From the NCBI RefSeq assembly GCF_003797945.1, contig NZ_RKKU01000034.1, positions 1-34,067 of the forward strand: 34,067 nt of DNA, given 5' to 3'. Made by a program: the position numbers and the translations under genes. The DNA comes from Pseudomonas neustonica. Lineage in GTDB: Bacteria; Pseudomonadota; Gammaproteobacteria; Pseudomonadales; Pseudomonadaceae. The notes beneath the pieces were generated by a model. It was not told the DNA's origin. It was given only the letters and a program-made list of their open reading frames with translations, and did no database searches. This document shows positions 26,404 to 33,742 of this stretch, one piece after another; the first letter of the stretch is position 1; each line of letters begins with the position of its first letter.

Positions 26404-27066
26404 ATGTTTACCGGCATCATCGAAGCAGTTGGTCAGATTCAAAGCATGCAGCCCAGTGGTGGCGACGTGCGTTTGTACGTCAAGACCGGCAAGTTGGATC
26501 TTGGCGACGTCAAGCTGGGTGACAGCATTGCCGTGAATGGCGTTTGTCTCACCGCCGTTGAACTACCGGGCGACGGCTTCTGGGCCGATGTCAGCCAGGA
26601 GACTATTCGCCGTACTGCGCTGTCGCGCCTCAAACCGGGCAGCCGAGTGAATCTCGAAAAGGCGCTGACGCCAACCACACGCTTGGGTGGTCATCTGGTC
26701 AGCGGGCACGTGGATGGTGTTGGCAAGGTGTTGTCCATGCAGGAAGATGCTCGTTCCTGGCACTTCCGTATCGAGGCGCCGGCTGAACTGGCCAAGTACA
26801 TTGCCGAGAAAGGCTCCATCACGGTCGACGGTACCAGTCTGACCGTGAACGCCGTGGAGGGCGCCGTCTTCCATCTGAATATAGTGCCGCACACCCTGCA
26901 GGAAACCATCATGGGCGATTACCAGAATGGTAGCCCGGTCAACCTGGAAGTTGACCTGATCGCTCGCTACCTGGAGCGTCTGCTGCTTGGCGAAAAGGCC
27001 GCAGAGCCGACTGCCAGCGGTATCAGCATGGCCTTTCTGGCCGAGAATGGTTTTCTCAAATCCTGA
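26404..27066 (+). CDS. ribE: Riboflavin synthase, alpha chain type
   Basis: The enzyme dismutates two 6,7-dimethyl-8-ribityllumazine molecules to riboflavin and a pyrimidine. The 220-residue protein has two homologous lumazine-binding halves: the first from MFTGIIEAVGQ, the second (about 98 onward) with GGHLVSGHVDGVGKV. AVNGVCLT and TVDGTSLTVN are the matching motifs of the two halves. The ATG at 26404 is standard. The frame stays open upstream to 26305, inside nhaD, but that has no family support. It is called ribC in Pseudomonas gene lists. Confidence 0.96.
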   Translation: MFTGIIEAVGQIQSMQPSGGDVRLYVKTGKLDLGDVKLGDSIAVNGVCLTAVELPGDGFWADVSQETIRRTALSRLKPGSRVNLEKALTPTTRLGGHLVSGHVDGVGKVLSMQEDARSWHFRIEAPAELAKYIAEKGSITVDGTSLTVNAVEGAVFHLNIVPHTLQETIMGDYQNGSPVNLEVDLIARYLERLLLGEKAAEPTASGISMAFLAENGFLKS

Positions 27067-27089
27067 TTAACCAGCCCTCGGAGGGCCGG

Positions 27090-28184
27090 ATGAAACTGAA
27101 CAGCATTGAAGAACTGATTGAAGATATTCGCGCGGGCAAGATGGTCATCCTGATGGATGACGAAGACCGCGAGAACGAAGGTGATCTGATCATGGCGGCC
27201 GAGGCCTGCCAGGCCGAGCACATCAACTTTATGGCACGTTATGGCCGTGGCCTGATCTGTATGCCAATGAGCCTGGAGCGCTGCGAGCGCCTCAAGTTGC
27301 CCTTGATGGTGCAGCGTAACGGCTCGGGTTTTGGCACCAAGTTCACCGTGTCGATCGAGGCCGCCGAGGGCGTCAGTACCGGTATCTCTGCGGCTGACCG
27401 CGCGCGTACGGTGCAAGCCGCCGGTGCGGCCAATGCGGTGGCGGATGATATCGTCAGCCCAGGCCATATCTTCCCGCTGATGGCGCAGCCTGGTGGTGTG
27501 CTGGCGCGGGCCGGTCATACCGAGGCGTCCTGTGATCTGGCGCGCATGGGCGGCTTTGGCGAGGCAGCGGTAATCTGTGAAATCATGAACGATGACGGCA
27601 GCATGTCGCGTCGCCCTGATCTGGAGACCTTTGCCAAACAGCACGATCTGAAAATCGGTACCATCGCCGACCTGATTCACTACCGTCTGCTGAATGAGCG
27701 CACGGTCGAGCGAGCCGATGAGAAGGTGTTGAAGAGCGAGCTGGGCGAGTTTCGTCTGGTCGCCTACCGCGACCGCACCGACGATGTCGTGCACATGGCG
27801 CTGACCCTGGGTGATATCCAACCGGAAGAGCCAACCCTGGTTCGGGTGCACAACGTAGACCCGTTGCGCGATCTGTTTTTGGTGCCTGAGGGTGGCCGCT
27901 GGAGTTTGCAGGATGCTATGCGCCGCGTGGCGGCTGAAGGCACCGGTGTGGTCTTGCTTCTGGGTAACCAGGTGGATTCCGAGTCATTGCTGGCGCATGT
28001 CAGTAACCTGGGTGAAGGCAAAGCGGCGCCACGCCGCCCTTCGACCTACAATACAGTTGGTGCCGGTTCACAGATTCTGCGTGATCTGGGTGTGCGTAAA
28101 ATGCGTCTGCTGTCGGCACCGATGAAGTTCAATGCCATATCCGGTTTCGACCTGGAAGTAGTAGAATATCTGCCCTGCGAATAA
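27090..28184 (+). CDS. ribB: RibBX: 3,4-dihydroxy-2-butanone 4-phosphate synthase fused to an inactive RibA-like domain
   Basis: The N-terminal half (about 1-205) makes the four-carbon unit of riboflavin from ribulose 5-phosphate. It carries MDDEDRENEGDLIMAAE (about 22-38) and the GHIFPLMAQPGGVLARAGHTEA region. The C-terminal half (about 210-364) resembles GTP cyclohydrolase II (RVHNVDPLRDLFL, a YNTVGAGSQILRDLGV end) but lacks the zinc cysteines (CxC) and the RQEGRGIGL motif that the separate RibA in this window has. This is the RibBX architecture. The tail probably has a regulatory or structural role. The ATG at 27090 follows a CGGAGGG site, 23 bases after ribE. Confidence 0.93.
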   Translation: MKLNSIEELIEDIRAGKMVILMDDEDRENEGDLIMAAEACQAEHINFMARYGRGLICMPMSLERCERLKLPLMVQRNGSGFGTKFTVSIEAAEGVSTGISAADRARTVQAAGAANAVADDIVSPGHIFPLMAQPGGVLARAGHTEASCDLARMGGFGEAAVICEIMNDDGSMSRRPDLETFAKQHDLKIGTIADLIHYRLLNERTVERADEKVLKSELGEFRLVAYRDRTDDVVHMALTLGDIQPEEPTLVRVHNVDPLRDLFLVPEGGRWSLQDAMRRVAAEGTGVVLLLGNQVDSESLLAHVSNLGEGKAAPRRPSTYNTVGAGSQILRDLGVRKMRLLSAPMKFNAISGFDLEVVEYLPCE

Positions 28185-28200
28185 ACGCTTTGATTCACGA

Positions 28201-28217
28201 CAGCGCCCTGCGCGCTG
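28201..28217 (+). other. Small hairpin in the ribH leader
   Basis: CAGCGC (28201-28206) and GCGCTG (28212-28217) pair around a five-base loop in the 61-base gap between ribBX and ribH, followed by GCCGGTTCTTTA. It is not a clear terminator. It may affect mRNA processing or translation of ribH. Confidence 0.3.
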
Positions 28218-28245
28218 CCGGTTCTTTAATTGAGAGAGAGTGCCC

Positions 28246-28722
28246 ATGACTGCTATCCGTACCATCGAAGGCGATTTTGTAACTGGCCAAGGCCGCTATG
28301 CACTGGTTGTTGGCCGGTTCAACAGCTTTGTCGTCGAGAGCCTGGTAGAGGGCGCCGTAGATTCACTCAAGCGCCACGGCGTGAAAGAGTCCGACATCAC
28401 TATCGTTCGTGTACCGGGCGCGTTTGAAATCCCGCTGATGGTGAAGAAAGTCGCTGACCTGAAGCAGTACGACGCCATCATCACCCTGGGCGCCGTCATT
28501 CGCGGTGGCACGCCACACTTTGAATACGTCGCTGGCGAATGCGTCAAAGGCGTGGGTTCGGTCTCGCTGGAATACGGTATTCCGGTTGCCTTCGGCGTAC
28601 TGACCGTTGACAGCATCGAGCAGGCCATCGAGCGTTCCGGCACCAAGGCGGGCAACAAGGGCGCAGAAGCGGCCATGTCAGCCTATGAGATGGTCAGCGT
28701 GATTAAGCAGCTGGAGGCCTGA
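28246..28722 (+). CDS. ribH: 6,7-dimethyl-8-ribityllumazine synthase
   Basis: RibH condenses the pyrimidine and four-carbon units to form lumazine, the substrate of ribE, in an icosahedral or pentameric shell. The 158-residue protein contains [19 protein letters not shown], the [10 protein letters not shown] core and [18 protein letters not shown]. The ATG at 28246 follows a GAGAGAGAG patch; an in-frame GTG at 28240 is less likely. It ends directly before nusB. Confidence 0.97.
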   Translation: MTAIRTIEGDFVTGQGRYALVVGRFNSFVVESLVEGAVDSLKRHGVKESDITIVRVPGAFEIPLMVKKVADLKQYDAIITLGAVIRGGTPHFEYVAGECVKGVGSVSLEYGIPVAFGVLTVDSIEQAIERSGTKAGNKGAEAAMSAYEMVSVIKQLEA

Positions 28723-29196
28723 GTGGACAACCTCGAGCAGCAACCGGCAGCAGGTCGCCCCAAGGCATCCGCTCGCCGTAAGGCGCGTAGTTTGGCGCTG
28801 CAAGCGCTTTACTCCTGGCACATGGCGGATCAGGCGCTGTCCGATATCGAGGCGCAGTTCCGCACCGATAACGACTTCAGCAAGGTTGACAGTGCGTACT
28901 TCCATGAGCTGCTGACTGGCGTGCCGCGCAATCTGGGCGACATCGACAACGAGTTGGGTGTCGTACTGGATCGCGATATCAAAGAGCTCGACCCGATTGA
29001 GCTGGCCGTGCTGCGCATTGGCGTTTACGAGCTGCTCAAGCGAATCGATGTGCCCTATCGCGTTGTCATCAATGAGGCGATCGAGATGGCCAAGTCGTTT
29101 GGCGCCACCGATGGCCACAAGTACGTAAACGGCATTCTCGATAAGTTGGCTCCGCGTCTGCGTAAGGCCGAGGTCAGCGCCGCACGCAACAAGTAG
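28723..29196 (+). CDS. nusB: Transcription antitermination protein NusB
   Basis: NusB with NusE (S10) binds boxA and prevents early termination of rRNA transcripts. The 157-residue protein shows [20 protein letters not shown] at the start, a typical alpha-helical core, and the conserved [25 protein letters not shown] end. The start is GTG 28723, immediately after the ribH TGA, with GGAG within the ribH tail. The ribH-nusB-thiL order is common in proteobacteria. Confidence 0.96.
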   Translation: MDNLEQQPAAGRPKASARRKARSLALQALYSWHMADQALSDIEAQFRTDNDFSKVDSAYFHELLTGVPRNLGDIDNELGVVLDRDIKELDPIELAVLRIGVYELLKRIDVPYRVVINEAIEMAKSFGATDGHKYVNGILDKLAPRLRKAEVSAARNK

Positions 29197-29223
29197 TATT
29201 GATAGCGGCCGGGGAGAGCGGGC

Positions 29224-30219
29224 ATGGCACTGGATGAGTTCGCGCTGATTGGCCGCTATTTCCGCACCGCTCAGCTTGAGCGCGCCACCGATGCCAGCGC
29301 CACTGCGCTGGGTATCGGTGATGATGCCGCGCTGCTGCAACTGGCTGCCGGTCAGCAATTGGTGGTGTCCACCGACTCCCTGTTGGCGGGTGTCCACTTT
29401 CCCGAGCGTTACCCTCCCGCTGAACTTGGCTACCGCGCGCTAGCCGTTGCGGTCAGTGATCTTGCCGCTATGACGGCGACTCCCCTTGCCTTTACGCTTG
29501 CCTTGAGCCTGCCTACGGTTGATGAGCCCTGGCTGCAGGCGTTCTCGCTTGGCCTGGCTGCGGCAGCGCGTGATTTCGCTATCAATTTGATTGGTGGTGA
29601 CACCACCCGCGGCCCGCTGAATATTGGCGTCACAGTGCTCGGTCAGGTACCTGCGGGTCAGGCGCTTACTCGATCCGGCGCGCGCGGCGGCGATCTACTC
29701 TGTGTCGGCGGTCCGCTGGGCGACGGCGCAGCAGGCTTGGCCGTAGTACAAGGTGAGTCGTTGCCGGCCGGGCTAGCAATCGCCGGTCAGGATTATCTGC
29801 AGCAGCGTTTCTGGCGACCGCAGCCGCAGCTGTTGCTGGGTCAGCAATTGCGCGGAGTTGCCAGCGCAGGTCTGGACATCTCAGACGGCCTGTTAGCTGA
29901 TGCCGAGCACATCGCTGAGTCTAGTGGCGTGGCGCTGCATATCAATGCGGCGCAACTGCCCGGCAGTGAAGCTCTATCGGCCTGGGCGCCACGGCAGAAG
30001 TTGGACTGGATGCTGCGCGGCGGCGATGATTACGTCCTGCTGTTTACGCTCCCGGCCAGGGAGAAAGCGCGTATTGCGCAGTGGCGAGCGGCGGGGCATG
30101 CGGTTAGCGTGATCGGCAGCGTGCATGCCGGCAGTGGTGTGTTGCTGGATGTCGGCAAGGGCTATGCGCCGATCGCTGGCGAGCGTGGTTATCAACATTT
30201 CAGGAGTGCTAATGACTGA
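29224..30219 (+). CDS. thiL: Thiamine-monophosphate kinase
   Basis: ThiL phosphorylates thiamine phosphate to thiamine diphosphate, the active cofactor. The 331-residue protein carries the glycine-rich GIGDDAA (about 30-36), STDSLLAGVHF (49-59) and LIGGDTTRG of the PurM-like ATPase fold, then ISDGLLADAEHIA in the C-terminal half. A GGGGAG site lies before the ATG. It overlaps pgpA by eight bases. No other thiamine gene is present in the window. Confidence 0.95.
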   Translation: MALDEFALIGRYFRTAQLERATDASATALGIGDDAALLQLAAGQQLVVSTDSLLAGVHFPERYPPAELGYRALAVAVSDLAAMTATPLAFTLALSLPTVDEPWLQAFSLGLAAAARDFAINLIGGDTTRGPLNIGVTVLGQVPAGQALTRSGARGGDLLCVGGPLGDGAAGLAVVQGESLPAGLAIAGQDYLQQRFWRPQPQLLLGQQLRGVASAGLDISDGLLADAEHIAESSGVALHINAAQLPGSEALSAWAPRQKLDWMLRGGDDYVLLFTLPAREKARIAQWRAAGHAVSVIGSVHAGSGVLLDVGKGYAPIAGERGYQHFRSAND

Positions 30220-30706
30220 TTCATACGAACGCGCGCCCGCTTCAATATGGCGTAACCCTATTCATTTTCTGGCTTTTGGCTTTGGCAGCGGTGCCATGCC
30301 CAAGGCGCCGGGTACCTGGGGCACGCTCGCTGCCATGCCCTTTGTGCTTATTTGGCAGCAGCTACCACCGGGCGGTTATGCGCTGGTGCTGCTATTGAGC
30401 ACGCTAGTGGGTATCTGGTTATGTCACCGCACTGCTGCTGACCTGGGCGTACACGATCATGGCGGTATTGTCTGGGACGAGTTTGTTGGTGTCTGGATTG
30501 CGCTTTGGCTGGCGCCGGTCGGCTGGCTCTGGCTGATAGCGGGGTTTTTGCTGTTTCGTCTCTTCGATATCTGGAAGCCCTGGCCGATCGGCTGGATTGA
30601 TCACCACGTTAGCGGCGGCCTTGGCATCATGCTCGATGACATCATTGCCGGCATCATGGCATTAGCCGTGCTGTTGCTTGGCGAATACCTATTGGCTATC
30701 GTCTAG
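30212..30706 (+). CDS. pgpA: Phosphatidylglycerophosphatase A
   Basis: PgpA removes the phosphate from phosphatidylglycerophosphate to form phosphatidylglycerol. The 164-residue inner-membrane protein has FGSGAMPKAPGTWGTLAAMP, VHDHGGIVWDEFVGVWIAL with the metal-binding acidic pair, and three to four hydrophobic segments. The ATG at 30212 follows a CAGGAG site and overlaps thiL by eight bases, the usual thiL-pgpA pairing. A longer frame upstream (30125) is out of step with the family start. Confidence 0.95.
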   Translation: MTDSYERAPASIWRNPIHFLAFGFGSGAMPKAPGTWGTLAAMPFVLIWQQLPPGGYALVLLLSTLVGIWLCHRTAADLGVHDHGGIVWDEFVGVWIALWLAPVGWLWLIAGFLLFRLFDIWKPWPIGWIDHHVSGGLGIMLDDIIAGIMALAVLLLGEYLLAIV

Positions 30707-30767
30707 GCAAGACGCTAATCGAGGCTGCTGCATCTGCAGGCAGGCGGCCGCTGAAAAGGATACACGC

Positions 30768-31445
30768 ATGCCGAGTGCTGCCACGACTCTCCTCAAGGGT
30801 GCCAAGCGCCTGCTGCCCGCGGTGTTGCTGTCGGCCGTGGTTGTGGGCTCTGCCTGGGCCGAGCCTGAAGTGCGAGTGGTGGGGCTGTTTGCGAATGCCG
30901 CGGTAGTCAATGTCGATGGCCAGCGGCACATGCTGCGCGTCGGCAAGCCGGGGCCTGACGGGGTGACATTGATCTCTGCCGACAGCAAGAGCGCGACCAT
31001 CAGCATCAATGGCCAGCGGCGTCAGTATGGGCTGCAGCGCGAGTACACGCAGGGTTTTGCCGAGCGTGAAACGCAGCGCGTGAGTATTGCGCGCGGTGAG
31101 GGCGGGCACTTCATTGCGAATGGCTCAATCAACGGTCAAAACGTGCAGTTTATGGTCGATACCGGGGCCACCAGCGTGGCCATGAATGCCATTCAGGCGC
31201 GCCGTTTGGGTATCGACTTTCTGGTGACAGGGACTGAAGTGCGGGCCAGCACTGCCAGTGCGAACGTCAAGGCGTATCGCGTGCGTCTGGATCGCGTCAA
31301 AGTAGGCGATATCGAGCTGAACGGCATCGATGGCCTGGTGCTCGAAGGCCGCTTTCCAACGGATGTGCTGCTTGGTATGAGCTGGCTGAGCCGCGTGCGT
31401 ATGGACGATCAGGGCAGTACCCTGGTGCTTGAGCGCAAGTATTAA
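30768..31445 (+). CDS. Retropepsin-like aspartic protease, exported
   Basis: The 225-residue protein has an N-terminal signal peptide or anchor (about 1-31, GSAWA), a beta-rich front domain, and a single-domain retropepsin core with the catalytic triplet FMVDTGATSVAMN (Asp131-Thr-Gly). The GGHF lead-in and the VLLGMSWLSRV end follow. One DTG means it would act as a homodimer, as in retroviral proteases. The family occurs widely in proteobacteria, without a well-known substrate. AAAAGGA precedes the ATG at 30768. It lies 61 bases after pgpA and 130 before ribA. Confidence 0.85.
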   Translation: MPSAATTLLKGAKRLLPAVLLSAVVVGSAWAEPEVRVVGLFANAAVVNVDGQRHMLRVGKPGPDGVTLISADSKSATISINGQRRQYGLQREYTQGFAERETQRVSIARGEGGHFIANGSINGQNVQFMVDTGATSVAMNAIQARRLGIDFLVTGTEVRASTASANVKAYRVRLDRVKVGDIELNGIDGLVLEGRFPTDVLLGMSWLSRVRMDDQGSTLVLERKY

Positions 31446-31528
31446 GGTTTTCTGCGGGCTTTACCTGGGCCTGCGTTATTCATCGGGCTGATTCACGCGT
31501 CTTGAAGATCGCCGGAGGGGCGTTCTCC

Positions 31529-31537
31529 TGCTAATAT
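31529..31537 (+). promoter_or_regulatory. Possible extended -10 promoter of ribA
   Basis: TGCTAATAT (31529-31537) matches the extended -10 pattern TGnTATAAT loosely, with no -35 at the right spacing. Transcription would begin near 31544, about 32 bases before the ribA GTG. A stem of AGGGGC (31516-31521) and GCCCCT surrounds the element. The 130-base gap after the protease gene makes an independent promoter plausible. Confidence 0.35.
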
Positions 31538-31575
31538 AGCTGCCCCTTTATGCAGCAGCTGCACAGGAGACCGGT

Positions 31576-32199
31576 GTGACCGTCACCTTTATTGCGTCAT
31601 CCCAGCTACCCACCCAGTGGGGCACATTCACCATGCATGGATTTCTCGAAGAGGAGACCGGCAAGGAGCATGTCGTCCTGACCATGGGTAACGTGGCCGA
31701 TGGTGAGCCGGTGCTAGGCCGTTTGCACTCCGAGTGCCTGACCGGCGATGCGCTGTTCAGCCTGCGCTGCGATTGCGGCTTTCAACTGGAAGCGGCACTT
31801 GCCGCTATTGCCAAAGAAGGCCGTGGCGCGCTCCTGTACCTGCGCCAGGAAGGCCGTGGCATTGGCTTGATGAACAAAATCCGTGCTTATCACTTGCAAG
31901 ACGGCGGTGCTGATACCGTTGAAGCCAACGAGCTGTTGGGCTTTGGCGCTGATCAGCGCGATTACGGCATCTGCAAGCCCATGCTGGCGCATCTTGGCAT
32001 CAATAGTCTCAAACTGCTGACTAACAACCCGCGCAAGGTCAAGGCTATGCAGGGGTTTGGTGTCGAAGTAGCGGAGCGGCTGCCGTTGCAGTTTGGTAGA
32101 AACCCACACAACACCAAGTACCTGGCGACCAAGGCCGGCAAGCTCGGGCACATGCTCGGCCAGTTGCATCAGGCCGAAGCGGAGCCCGATGATGTTTGA
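31576..32199 (+). CDS. ribA: GTP cyclohydrolase II
   Basis: RibA opens the imidazole ring of GTP, the first committed step of riboflavin synthesis. The 207-residue protein contains the zinc-binding cysteines in [19 protein letters not shown] and the catalytic stretch [20 protein letters not shown]. The [13 protein letters not shown] and [12 protein letters not shown] motifs follow. All catalytic features missing from the RibBX tail are here, so this is the functional enzyme. The start is GTG 31576 with AGGAGA upstream, giving [16 protein letters not shown]. Confidence 0.97.
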   Translation: MTVTFIASSQLPTQWGTFTMHGFLEEETGKEHVVLTMGNVADGEPVLGRLHSECLTGDALFSLRCDCGFQLEAALAAIAKEGRGALLYLRQEGRGIGLMNKIRAYHLQDGGADTVEANELLGFGADQRDYGICKPMLAHLGINSLKLLTNNPRKVKAMQGFGVEVAERLPLQFGRNPHNTKYLATKAGKLGHMLGQLHQAEAEPDDV

Positions 32200-32617
32200 T
32201 GCGAAGCCGCAGTGGCGCACCTTGCGTACGGTTTGGCGCATGCAGTCGGCGAGTGCGCTGCTGATCCCCTTGGTCATCATCTGGTTGATGGGCGATTGGA
32301 ACGGGGTGTACGAGTCTGCCGCAATCCCTTTGTTTACCTTGGCCATGGCTAGTCTGTTTCTTACCCTGTGGCGCTTCCGGCGCTACAAGCGAGCGCTGAT
32401 TCAGGCGGAAGGCCTGGGCAATGAGGAGGGCGCGCAAGCGGCCTGGTCGGTGCTGCATCGTGAACAGATGTTGGGTCTGTTGGCGGCAGAACTGCCCGGT
32501 TTTATTGGCGTTTTTCACTTCTTCTGCACGGGTGAGCTGGTCCCGCTGCTGCTATTGGTGGTTGTCAGTCTCGGCGCCATGCTGCTTTATCGTCCGCCGG
32601 CGGCCTGGGTCCAGTAA
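32192..32617 (+). CDS. Small integral membrane protein of unknown function
   Basis: The 141-residue product has a basic N terminus, then hydrophobic segments near 22-40, 47-66 and, later, 96-112 and 115-132, suggesting about four membrane helices. No known motif was recognised. It overlaps ribA by eight bases and is followed directly by the BtuF-like gene, so it belongs to a ribA operon. The ATG at 32192 has GGAG at seven bases; an ATG one codon earlier is an alternative. A similar gene follows ribA in other pseudomonads as I recall, but a function is not known to me. Confidence 0.72.
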   Translation: MFDAKPQWRTLRTVWRMQSASALLIPLVIIWLMGDWNGVYESAAIPLFTLAMASLFLTLWRFRRYKRALIQAEGLGNEEGAQAAWSVLHREQMLGLLAAELPGFIGVFHFFCTGELVPLLLLVVVSLGAMLLYRPPAAWVQ

Positions 32618-33451
32618 ATGGCGCTCAGGCTGGTTCCCGGCCTGTGTGTGACGCTGCTGGCCTGTCTGCTCAGTATCGGTGCGCAGGCAGCGCCGCAACG
32701 CGTCGTCAGCCTTGCTCCTTTTCTTACCGATATGACTTTGCTGCTGGGCGCGGGTGATCAACTGGTCGGTGTGCTCGATGATGGCAAGTTGGCGCCCGAG
32801 CTGGCGCAGGTACCGCGCGTTGGTGCCTATCAAGCTCTGTCTGCTGAAAGCATAGTCGCGCAGCAACCTGATCTGGTTTTAGCCTGGACCTCTGGTAATC
32901 CCCCCGAGCTACTGCAAAGCCTGCGTGGCTGGGGTATTCAGGTAGCGCAATTTGATCCGCAAAGCCTGGACGAGATTGCCAGTGTCACGCAATCGGTGGG
33001 GCAGTTGCTCGGTAAGCCCGAGCGTACCCGCGAGCTGCTGCAAGACTACCGCCAGCAGCTGCAGGCGCTAAAGCCATCGGCTGATTTGCCCACGCCACGG
33101 GTGTTTATCCAGCTCTGGAATAATCCCATTTACACCGTCGCTGGCGAGCAGTTGTTGTCGGATGCGTTGCACTATTGCGGCGGTCAGAACGTATTTGCTG
33201 ACCTGCCGGGGCTAGCGCCGCAGGTTGGCCGGGAAGGGGTGTTGGCAGCGAATCCGGATGTGATCATCGTGTTGGCGAGGCAGTCCGCAGTGGCTAAGTC
33301 TTGGTTGGATGAGTGGCGCCGCTTCCCTGAGCTCAAGGCTGTCGCTGATAACCACCTTTATGTGCTGCCTGGCGGTCACCTGGTCCGGCCCACAACACAG
33401 GTAGTCGAAGGTGTCGCCGAGCTCTGTGCTCTGGTCGCGGCGCAGCGTTAA
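32618..33451 (+). CDS. BtuF-like periplasmic substrate-binding protein (cobalamin/siderophore type)
   Basis: The 277-residue exported protein has a signal peptide (about 1-24, ending AQA) and a class III binding-protein fold: an N-terminal lobe with RVVSLAPFLTDMTLLLGAG, a long connecting helix region (LLGKPERTRELLQDYRQQLQ) and a C-terminal lobe. The family binds cobalamin, haem or ferric siderophores for ABC transport. No permease or ATPase partner (btuCD) follows in the window. The ATG is directly after the TAA of the upstream gene. Cobalamin is the most common ligand of BtuF relatives, but specificity cannot be read here. Confidence 0.85.
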   Translation: MALRLVPGLCVTLLACLLSIGAQAAPQRVVSLAPFLTDMTLLLGAGDQLVGVLDDGKLAPELAQVPRVGAYQALSAESIVAQQPDLVLAWTSGNPPELLQSLRGWGIQVAQFDPQSLDEIASVTQSVGQLLGKPERTRELLQDYRQQLQALKPSADLPTPRVFIQLWNNPIYTVAGEQLLSDALHYCGGQNVFADLPGLAPQVGREGVLAANPDVIIVLARQSAVAKSWLDEWRRFPELKAVADNHLYVLPGGHLVRPTTQVVEGVAELCALVAAQR

Positions 33452-33476
33452 GCGATGCGTGGCGCTGGCAAGAACT

Positions 33477-33587
33477 TGCGCAACCCACACGCCAATCCCC
33501 GCCGCCCATTACGCCCCAGCCCTCAGCAACCAAGGCCCTCAGGCCGGTGCGCAATAACCTGCACAGCGGTGCGCAGCTTTCTGCGCA
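33477..33587. repeat. Four TGCGCA motifs upstream of hcp
   Basis: Palindromic TGCGCA occurs at 33477-33482, 33548-33553, 33570-33575 and 33582-33587. The last three lie within 40 bases, about 120-150 bases upstream of the predicted hcp transcription start, the typical range for sites of a sigma-54 enhancer-binding protein. The repeats are seen; the role is inference, and chance is possible in this GC-rich stretch. Confidence 0.4.
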
Positions 33588-33593
33588 ATCTTC

Positions 33594-33609
33594 TGTGATG
33601 GCTGTCACA
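33594..33609. promoter_or_regulatory. CRP/Vfr binding site upstream of hcp
   Basis: TGTGATGGCTGTCACA is a perfect match to the symmetric CRP/Vfr consensus TGTGA-N6-TCACA. Its centre is about 96 bases upstream of the predicted hcp start site. It lies between the TGCGCA motifs and the IHF-type site. Confidence 0.75.
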
Positions 33610-33640
33610 AAAGCCCTTTTGGCTGACTTTGGTTGTTATT

Positions 33641-33653
33641 TAACTATTTGATT
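33641..33653 (-). promoter_or_regulatory. IHF binding site upstream of hcp
   Basis: On the minus strand AATCAAATAGTTA fits the IHF consensus WATCAANNNNTTR at every defined position, within an A/T-rich patch (about 33629-33666). Its centre lies about 50 bases before the predicted start, where IHF bends DNA to bring an enhancer-bound activator to sigma-54 polymerase. Confidence 0.6.
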
Positions 33654-33672
33654 TTTATTGGTTTTATGCGGT

Positions 33673-33687
33673 TGGCACAGCTCTTGT
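33673..33687 (+). promoter_or_regulatory. Sigma-54 (RpoN) promoter of hcp
   Basis: TGGCAC (33673-33678) and TTGT (33684-33687) give the -24/-12 pattern with GG and GT ten bases apart. The -12 dinucleotide is GT rather than the preferred GC, so the promoter may be weaker than ideal. Transcription should begin near 33698, about 45 bases before the hcp ATG. Confidence 0.75.
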
Positions 33688-33742
33688 TTGTTATTGGGCA
33701 GCCGGACATCACCGGCACCTAATCCCAAGCAAGGAGAGCACC

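Noticed and set aside
26967..27851. 294-codon open frame on the minus strand opposite ribBX
   Set aside because: Antisense to strongly conserved RibB coding sequence, with low-quality composition rich in His and Gln; no supporting motif.
28678..29397. 239-codon minus-strand frame across ribH, nusB and thiL
   Set aside because: It spans three well-supported genes on the other strand and has no start signal.
31552..31564. TGCAGC-A-GCTGCA palindrome before ribA
   Set aside because: One-base loop and simple composition; no match to a known operator, and chance is likely in GC-rich sequence.
33465..33482. GCAAG-AA-CTTGC inverted repeat after the BtuF-like gene as a terminator
   Set aside because: The loop would be only two bases and no T run follows.
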